This document shows positions 56,301-64,000 of a DNA stretch of 64,000 nucleotides, one piece after another; within the stretch, counting starts at the first letter, position 1, and each line of letters starts with the position of its first letter. Source of the DNA: Branchiostoma belcheri (lineage: Eukaryota > Chordata > Leptocardii > Amphioxiformes > Branchiostomatidae); NCBI RefSeq assembly GCF_001625305.1, contig NW_017803379.1:3484404-3548403 (forward strand), read 5' to 3'. The translations under genes and the position numbers were made by a program. The notes beneath the pieces were generated by a model, which did not search any database, was not told where the DNA came from, and worked only from the letters and a program-made list of their open reading frames with translations.

Positions 56301-59300
56301 ATTTTTTCACAGCACTTTTTGCTCACTGTTTTATTGTCATTACTGTTATCAAATAATTTGTCTTTTATCCCCCTCCCCTTTTGGTCATCATTAAGATTCA
56401 ATCCTGTGAACATGTCCATTTTCCTCAGATTGTAAAATTTTGCTACCGTTGAGACAAAGTGAATTACAGTACTTGATTTATCCATTATGTACACTGTAAA
56501 GTGTAAAGGTTTTGAATTTTCACAAGGATAGACTAGTTGGCGCTTTCCCCAATGTAGGGGGTAGGTGACTACTGTACATGTATTTGAAAGTCATATGGTA
56601 GTCAACTTTGCAAGCACTGCCTTTTCTTTCCTGCTGTTGCCAAAGTATTAGAGCATTAAAAATTTGACCTCCACCCCACTTTCATATATAGACCACAATA
56701 ATGGCTTTACTTGGCTCAAGTTACAGTTTATGTCACTCCCACTTAAAGCCTGCATTTGGAGGTGAGGGCTTGCAAATTTTGTTTGGCTGCATTCATGACA
56801 AATCACCCATTATGCTGCAATCTCTGTGTATTGATAAACCAATGAATAGATTAGTAGTTTGTGGCTCTGTTCACCAATAGTTGGTGGTGATTTTAATGTG
56901 CCAGCTACTGTTAGTAATACATGATTTTTTTCACAGTAGTTTTATGTTCACTGTCTTCACGGTCACTTCTGGAGCATAAACTTTACCATTACCATCATCA
57001 AATCATTTGTCTTTTATCCCCTCTCCCTGCACTTACCACCACCGTTCTGTGTTTTGTCCATCTTTCTCAGACCGTGAAATTTTTCTACCGTGTACAGTGA
57101 CAAAGTGAAATACAGTTAGTGTAAATAGTATACGATTATTGCTGATGCACTACGTATACATGACTATTGCTTATGCACTACGTATGTTTCCGTATGTCTA
57201 AGGCCGGGGACAGAGAGGTGAGAAAACCATGAATAGCTCAGTAGTTTGTGGTTCTATTCCCTGATGGGAGTGGGAAGTAGAAGTGATTTTCATGTATGAT
57301 TATTACTGATTCTCTGCATATGTTGTGTCTCAGGCTGGGGACAGAGAGGGTGAGGTTGCAGGTCAAGCAGACGACGACACGTCCGTCAACGGCTCCGTTG
57401 CCTACAGCATGTCACTCGACCTTGGGGACGCTCGGTCAGACATCTCTGAAGTCACCAGTGTAAGTCACATCAAATTTTCGAGTGGTATTTGCTGCATCAG
57501 AATTAGCAAATAGGAAAAGAGGGAACAGAAGAACATGATAGTACCACATGCAAATGTCAAGGGATAGATTGCACCAGGACTTTCTCTTGTTCATATGGCT
57601 TTAAATGTTCCTTTCACGAGGACGCACCTTCCTGCACAGTCTGTACATACTATTTCACCCGGCGTGATGCCGCTTGGCAGAGGAAGGAAGTGTACAGGAT
57701 AGATGCTAAAGAGAATCATTGTTAATGTGTCACACATACCAACAGATAGATGGGTCTAAGTTTTAAGCTACGTTTAATGTTTTCAGTACTGTCTATTGCT
57801 TATTATAGACGTCTGCAGTATTTGGATACCTTTGATGATTTGGGCCTCACCGTTTGTTATGTAGTAGGCCTATCTTATTGTTGGCATTCATGCCTGTGTA
57901 GGCTTCCTCTGAGATGGCCTTGGAGTTTTTGTAGTCAACGCATTTTGTAGTCTAACGCATTCATGGTTCCACGCTAAAGCAGGCTTGCCTGTAGAAAAAG
58001 TGCCAATCGTGAATTCTTACCACCTCTGAACTCTCTTAGCACCGTTGATTGTTGTTTGTTGCCTTTTTAGTCCACTCTTCTCTCTGCCCATATCCTCACA
58101 TGGGGCTTGCTTTCATCGATTCTCCCTCTCCAACTTGCCCACCCATCCCCATGGAATACGGATCAGCTCTTCTTATGATTGAACCCACCACCACCCTCCG
58201 AAATCACATACGTGCACCTTCGTCTGGGAGACTGCTCTCTCTGGCTGCCATGTTAGCTATGTCGGGCCTTCCTGGCGTAGAGAGTCTCAGCGTCCGCGTT
58301 CGGAGACGTACACGGTGTTGAGTCGCTGCTTTGTCGTTCCCTGCAGGAGGCCACCTTCACCGCCCGCAACCGCCCGCAGATCGAGGACCACCTGGGCTTC
58401 CATTCCTCGTCCGAGATGGAGCAGGACTCCAACGGGAACATGGGGAGCTGGGATAACGATGGCCGGCCCATGAGTCCCGGTCCCGGCGCGAGGAGGGACC
58501 ACGCTGCTAGACTGCTGGCCTGGGGGATGCCAGCAGGGGAGCTAGAGAGGGCAGTCAGCCCCGAGCCTGGTGCACGCCGCCCCCCGCGGCTCGCGTGGGC
58601 CACTCCTGATCCCGAGGAGCTAAACAATCAGCAGGTACTAACAGCAAATTCCAACAAGCTGCGTCGTAACGTTAGCGTACGTTGTGTGGTGGTTTGGACA
58701 GCTGGAGAAGGGTCTGTCTGATCTCTACGGGTTGTGTTTTTACTCCATGCACCACTGTTTGTTTGTTGTCTCTCTGGAGCACACGGTTGGTTGGACTTCT
58801 CTCTTGTGTTGCTCTTCACAACTATTGGGATTGTCATCTGCACAGAGTGAAGAAACATCCTGGAGTGATTCTTTGAACATCCCCTCTTTATTGCACTGGT
58901 GATGGTCTCTAGCTCCTGAGCATAACTTTCCACCTGCAAACAATATGTGCAATGTACTTACATACACACTGTGATTATATTTCTTAAAAAAGTGACGTTG
59001 TACCAAGTTTTGACTGGATACAAGTTTTGTGACTAAGTTATATGAAAAAACACAAAGTCAGCTATATTTCAATGAAATAATGTAATATTTAAACAATTAA
59101 AGACATCACTTGAAAACTTGATAATATGATTATAAGTAAATTGAAAAGTGATTGACCCCACGTCATGAAAGGGATCTTCCCAAGTGTCTATCCAAAAGTG
59201 ATAATAGTATAGATTACTTCCAGACCTTAAAACCCTGTTGTTCCCATGTGCAGGATGCCGCCCGAGCAGCAGACACGACAGTGGAGAAGGCCTCGGGTCC

Positions 59301-62300
59301 AGACGAGGTGGACCTGGAGGGTCTGCGGCAGCAGAAGGAGCTGCTGAGGAAGATGCTGGAGCAGCAGGAACAGCTGAGACAGCTGCAGGACAGGCAGAAG
59401 ATGCTGGTCCAGCTGCAGGAGGAGGTGCAGGACACCCTGCAGAGGAGTCAGGCAGCTGCAGGTCAGTCACATGTCTCATTTGCATGGCATTTTGCATAAA
59501 TGGGAAGATAACATGCTCCAATAACCAAATACAACCGTTTGATATCACAATAGGATTACAAATTTATGGGATTATGGGACCTCCGGTTTAACATCCCATC
59601 CAAGACGACGTCCCTTACAGAAGCTAGCCACTAGTTTTTAAGGAAAATAAGGAAATAGGTGTTAAGTGCCTTTCCCGCAAGGTCTCAACAATGGGGCCTG
59701 CCAGGAATTCGAACCCGGAACCTTGAGATTCTGAGTCTCTCTGTGTTCTAAAAGGTGATGAGGGTGCCCAGGGAGGTTTGATCCCGGAAGCTGTGGCAGA
59801 TCGTCTGAAGGACAAACTGGCAGTGCTCCAGGGTAAGCAGGAGCACATGGCTGACCTCATGCGGCAACTGCACTCCCTGCAACACCTCAGGCAGATGCAC
59901 GGTAAGGGTAGAAAGGAGTGTTATTTGCTTATCTATTTACTATGCTGTTTAGTTTTTGGAGATGAGTCGCCACTGAGCTTTTCTTTTCTTTTATGATTTC
60001 TACTTTCTGTAGTGCTCATTGTATCCAACTAAAGGAAAAGTTTTCTGTTGAAACCACAGAGTTAGACCCAACATCGAGCTCTGTGACATCTAACAACCGT
60101 CAGAATGAGTCCATTGAAGAGGCGATGAAGCGTCGTGAATCTGGCCAGCAGGAACCAGCGGCCAGGGCGCCGGCTGTCAGCGAACCTCGCCAGGATACAG
60201 AAAACAAGCTGAGGTACGCCATGTCAGCTTTTATCAAAATAAATTCTGTCATGCTGAATATTTATCTGTATGCTTGTTACTTATGGGTTACGGAAGTATT
60301 TAGGGTGACTGTTTTGTAGGTCTGTGTATCAGGAAGTGGAGTGAATTTGGAGGCCTCAAAACCTGGTCGACCAACAGTGGCCGACATGGGGCATTCAGGC
60401 AGCCGAAGTTTGTTGAAGGAATGGTAAACTGTCTTGGGAGAGAGATTGTTGAAAGATTGTTGAATTGTGTTTTCTTTCTTGCTCCAAAGGAAACTCCAGG
60501 ATGTGCGAGAACGTCTGAACCAGCTGCGGGAGCTGGTGAGGTCCTACCAGGCCAGCGGCCTCGATGATGAAACCATCACCATCTCAACAACCACCAGCCA
60601 ACAGAGAGATTCAGACTTCATGGAGAAGTGAGTCCCATTTATTATACTCTCCCATTTATTAACTTTTCTGACTCCATCCAAGTGTAAACTTTTCTGACTC
60701 CATCCAAATGTAATATCTTTCATTTTACTCTGTTTGCCATAGTGGAGTTGAACAAGATGATGATGATGACGATGATGATGAAGATGATGATGATGATGAA
60801 GAAGAGGATGACAGTGACAGTGATGATGAGGAAGATGATAATGAAGAGGAGGAGGAGGAAGGAGATGGTGGTGCCAGGGGCCAGGAGGACAACGTCAGTC
60901 TTTCTAGCTCCACACTCGCCACCATGGCAGAGGATCCTGTCATCAAGGAAAAAGTCAGGTCAGTGGGCTAGCAATTTGTCACTTCATAAAGAAATGGTTA
61001 GTGTTAAAAAGTGTCCCATTACTAGTGTGTACAGTGTTACAGATTTAGTTGGAAAAGATGGAAATCATTTGCTGCTGCTAGGTCATGAGTTCAATCCTAA
61101 GATTTTAAAAATTGTTCATACTACTCTTTTTGCCTAGTATCGGCATTTGGGAAAGAGTATGGGAGTTGAACACATACCAGTACCTGTGGACTAGTCCCCC
61201 CTGCTATAGTGATTGCACAACTTGTGGCCCAAGGTATACAGAAAAGGAGATGGGCGCTGTCCTATCCACAACAGATGTGGCAAAGACTTTTAATAAACAA
61301 ACAAATATGTCTTGTTACGTGTTCTGTAATGTTCAATGCTTGGGTCACTATGCCAGCAATAGCTGCCTGTGTCCCACATGTATTGTATTGTCACAATCTT
61401 AATCAAATCGAATCAAACAAATCTTCTTCCATCCAAACTGCAGGAAGTTGCAGGAGGCGAAAGAGAAGCTGCGTCGCCTGCAGGACCTGGTGTCTGTGAT
61501 GCAGACCAGCTCCATGCAGGGCATCACCCTGCCCAAGGAGCTGGCAGACCTGCTGGGGGAGACGGAGGAGGAGGAGGAGACAGACGAACCTCCCACCCGA
61601 CAGGCCAGGGCACCACCGTCTCTGCCAGACTCGACCGCCAGCAGCCAGCCTGGACAGAGGTAACATGGCTTCTGTGTTCAGTTTTTATGTTCACCTGCAC
61701 AGAAGGAAAACATATTGGTTTTGCTCTGTTTCTTCTTCTTCTCCAAGCACATAAGGTCAATGACCTGGACCAGATGTCTGTCACCATGGTAACTGCTGCT
61801 GTAGCAGACACCCTGTGGTTTTGGATTATATTATGTAGCAATTGGCAAGACAGAGTTAGAGGGGTTGGTCCTGGTCACCTTACCAGTATATTAGTTAGTA
61901 TATAAATGTGTTTAAGTAAGAACAAGAACAGAAAAGTAGTTTGTTGGACTACACTATTTGAAGCTTAACAGCTTTGCAAATGTTACCTTTCTAGTTGACT
62001 TTAGGTGTTATAAGGTTAAGTGTGTGTTTCAGCATGGATGATCAGGTGCGGAGGATGCAGGAGGAGGAGCTGGCCAGTCTGCTGCAGGAGAAGGAGAGGC
62101 TCATGGCCATCCAACAGGAGCTGCTCAGGCTGCAGGACGCCAAACTCACCATGGCAACCGCTCACCAACAGGTACTGGTACAAGTCTCTGTTTCACAAAA
62201 TTTTACAGTTTTTATACTGGTGTTGAATGGCCAAAGGACTAAGAGGACTGGATACGAGATAAAGAGCTCACAGGTTTGATTCCCCTTGTGTTCCTGGCTT

Positions 62301-63995
62301 TTTGTCATTGGGAAAGACTTTCCTCACTCCATCTAGGTGTAAAATGGGTACCTGACTTTGGTTGGGCATGTAAAAGACAAGAAACTGTGGCTATTGCATG
62401 TCAATGTAGATGGCTTTTAATGAGCACACTGATCATGGGTACAATTTCAGATTCAATGATTTAGTTGATAATTACTGAAAGCCTGTATGGTTCTGATGTT
62501 TACAGGAGGCGAGGGCAGACTCAGCCCCCAGTAGTGCCCGTGTCTACAGGGAGAGAAGCACTGGTACTCGAGAGGCTGCACAGCCCCAGCCTCGGCCGCT
62601 CTATCAAGGTGCAAGTGCAAGTCAGAGACAGCTGCCTCCAAGTAAGTCTTCCAGATGTAGTTAAGATATGTAGTTAACGAGGAAAATTACATACCAAAAA
62701 TAGGTCTTTGTAAGAAAATGCTGCTTCTTATAACTGGACGTTTTTGAGCTCAATTGTATGATTAATCAAAGTTCTAGTTCAATGTCAGGTCCTTTTCTTA
62801 GTATATTGATTGAATTGTGTAGAAAATTGGAAGTTTTAAGCATTGAAATTTCTGCTGATTTTGCTCTCCAGGACAAAGGCCCACAGACCGTGACACGTGG
62901 GAGGAGCTACGACAGCAGATGATGCTACGGGAAGAGATCCGCCGCAAGCGCACGGAACTGGAGGATCTTGTACGTACAGAAAGACAAGCACGACTAGTCA
63001 GGGTAACTGCACATGTTGTAGAATGTAGACAAGCCTTTTGTATCTGAATCTGTATTGCTGGTATAACCGCAATTCAGTGTAACACACCAGCTGTGCTGTC
63101 TCATGCTGCATCACATGTTTTTCTTTTGATAATGCTCAATGTGTGGCTTGCAGTGGTTTCAATGTACTGCTCTGAAAATTTGGGAAGAAAATCAACAAGA
63201 CATTCTGTTTTCTTTCACATTTCTGCATGTAATTTGATTGTCTGTGAGCAGCTCTCTAGGTTTGTTGTAAAATTCTTCTTTTATTTTCCCAGACATCAGC
63301 AGCAGAGAAAGGCGACTTCTCAGTCATCAGTGACACATCAGGGTTCCCAGGGTAAGATCAACAGAACTTGTGCCAGATTTTTTAGAAGAAACTTTGATAG
63401 TCTAGTGGTCAGCGACCCTGCTCTGGACCATTAGGTTGGGAGTTTGAATCCCACTGTTCAAATTTCAAAAGTTTCAAATTGCTCCCTCAGGTACAGTGTG
63501 ATGAGTGGTGGAGATGTTACCATGGCAACTTGGGGTGGGTCCACACAGCGCAGCAGTGACTCTGTACAAGACCAGGGCATGGACTTCAACTCTATGGACG
63601 AAGGTCAGGCAATATGCAGGGCTCAAAATACGACCTGCAAAACTACCTTGCATTCTCTAAAGAAGCATCAAGGCATTGAAGACAGTAAAGAACGTCAGTA
63701 GAATTGAAAATATTGTTACCAGAACATTTTTTCAGAATATTTCAGTTTTTTATTTGATTGAAAGGAAAAGGAAATGTCATGCAGGTAGATTTCATCTTGT
63801 GCAGGCAAGATTAAGTGTGAGAATCTGATGTACAAGTTTTTGTATTACCTCCCCTCCCCACAGGCTATCCCAGTGATGGTATAGTCCAGGCAGAAGAGGA
63901 AGAGGAGGAAGATGGCAGCCAGGCCACCTACACCATCGAGAGGGGTCCTGGTGGGAACTACCTACGTGTGTTTCCAAGAGCCGAGCAAGACTTAG
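53315..63995 (+). CDS. PCM1: Pericentriolar material 1 protein, 5' portion (continues beyond window)
   Basis: Plus-strand exons: 53315-53461 (tentative), 54122-54297, 54600-54803, 55261-55302, 55692-55748, 56194-56289, 57334-57459, 58347-58634, 59254-59461, 59755-59901, 60060-60213, 60490-60627, 60743-60958, 61444-61659, 62033-62171, 62506-62641, 62872-63002, 63293-63351, 63491-63603 and 63864-63995. From the second exon on, all phases agree. Matches to PCM1 in order: SQIIGRLMQIRDYLKQAK, LVGQLEEQEKGYLGLLQRIL, LLRKMLEQQEQLRQLQDRQK, LQDVRERLNQLRELV, KEKLRRLQDLVSVMQ, LRQQMMLREEIRRKR and MATWGGSTQ with YPSDGIVQAEEEEEED. The protein is coiled-coil rich with a long Asp/Glu run (exon 60743-60958). 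PCM1 scaffolds centriolar satellites and supports ciliogenesis. The first exon, with an ATG at 53315, ends in phase 0, but the next needs phase 1, so an exon is missing or the start is wrong. The ATG at 54127 is an alternative start. Confidence 0.88.
53857..53909 (+). repeat. Two-copy 28-bp direct repeat in a PCM1 intron
   Basis: The string ggcattgccttagcacagtt followed by ctatctc occurs twice in succession between PCM1 exons 53315-53461 and 54122-54297. No function is evident. Confidence 0.85.
56300..57115 (+). repeat. Diverged direct duplication in a PCM1 intron
   Basis: About 56300-56470 and 56935-57115 share ordered blocks: tttttcacag, gctcactgt, caaat(a/c)atttgtcttttatcccc, tgtccat, cctcag/tctcag and gacaaagtga-a-tacagt. 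The second copy is offset by roughly 640 bp. It is an old intra-intron duplication upstream of exon 57334-57459. Confidence 0.6.
59600..59745 (-). repeat. Possible SINE fragment with a reversed B-box-like motif
   Basis: On the minus strand ccgggttcgaattcc resembles a pol III B-box (GGTTCGAATCC). It lies in the PCM1 intron immediately before exon 59755-59901. An A-box was not clearly seen. Weak evidence. Confidence 0.35.
61730..61990 (+). repeat. Dispersed repeat carrying an AGGTCA inverted repeat, copy 2
   Basis: The copy shares with 43890-44120 the ordered blocks cttcttctccaa, aaggtcaatgacctg, caccatggtaact, ggattatat, gtttaagtaagaa and tttgcaaatgttacctttctag. The IR-1 element is at 61754-61766. 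It lies in the PCM1 intron between exons 61444-61659 and 62033-62171. Confidence 0.65.
63395..63455 (+). repeat. tRNA-like SINE head
   Basis: The segment tagtctagtggtcagcgacc resembles an A-box region, and gggagtttgaatccca 30 nt later resembles a B-box. The layout matches a tRNA-derived SINE or decayed tRNA. It lies in the PCM1 intron before exon 63491-63603. I cannot fold it into a complete tRNA cloverleaf. Confidence 0.4.
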
Positions 63996-64000
63996 GTAAA

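Overview
This is a eukaryotic, intron-rich, gene-dense window. Genes have short introns, canonical GT-AG splice sites and chordate-type content. The gene set (NEK11, WBP4, CCDC43, FDXACB1, SMIM7, a tandem regucalcin cluster and PCM1), the moderate protein divergence from human and the very high load of small foldback DNA elements fit an invertebrate chordate. A cephalochordate (Branchiostoma) is the best guess, but that is inference from content and not a database match. The scaffold contains one 20-N gap at 34097-34116.

Layout. 646-3901 (-): NEK11-like kinase in three coding exons. 3902-7305: non-coding, with a TA-flanked foldback element at 5433-5717. 7306-14117 (+): eight-exon secreted cholinesterase/carboxylesterase-like gene with a complete catalytic triad. 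14118-16665: no gene seen. 16666-22647 (-): WBP4 (FBP21), a splicing factor with a U1-type zinc finger and three WW domains; a 660-bp perfect foldback transposon sits in one intron. 23058-24697 (+): CCDC43, head-to-head with WBP4. 26953-31300 (-): FDXACB1. 32115-32994 (-): SMIM7, a tiny two-exon membrane protein. 34590-35913 (-): a C2H2 gene with 14 intact fingers and a one-base frameshift in the most N-terminal finger. 36150-36525: end of a LINE-like element. 37017-37676: second copy of the 660-bp foldback transposon. 38869-50334 (-): three tandem regucalcin (SMP-30) genes, each with six coding exons and the same intron phases. 53315-63995 (+): the 5' part of PCM1 (centriolar satellite scaffold), which continues past the window edge.

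Functionally these are unrelated housekeeping genes (cilia/centrosome, splicing, a probable rRNA- or tRNA-related enzyme, calcium/lactonase metabolism) and not a pathway cluster. No bacterial operon, CRISPR array, viral gene or tRNA gene was recognised. I do not see a wholly new protein system. The most distinctive material is in the mobile DNA: a foldback transposon with 9-bp target duplications in two copies, a six-copy TA-flanked MITE family, a second foldback family that has spawned an 8 x 19-bp tandem array, and a dispersed repeat that carries a perfect AGGTCA inverted repeat.

All exon coordinates were assembled by hand from splice-site and reading-frame consistency. Coding lengths were checked to be multiples of three within each gene except where stated.
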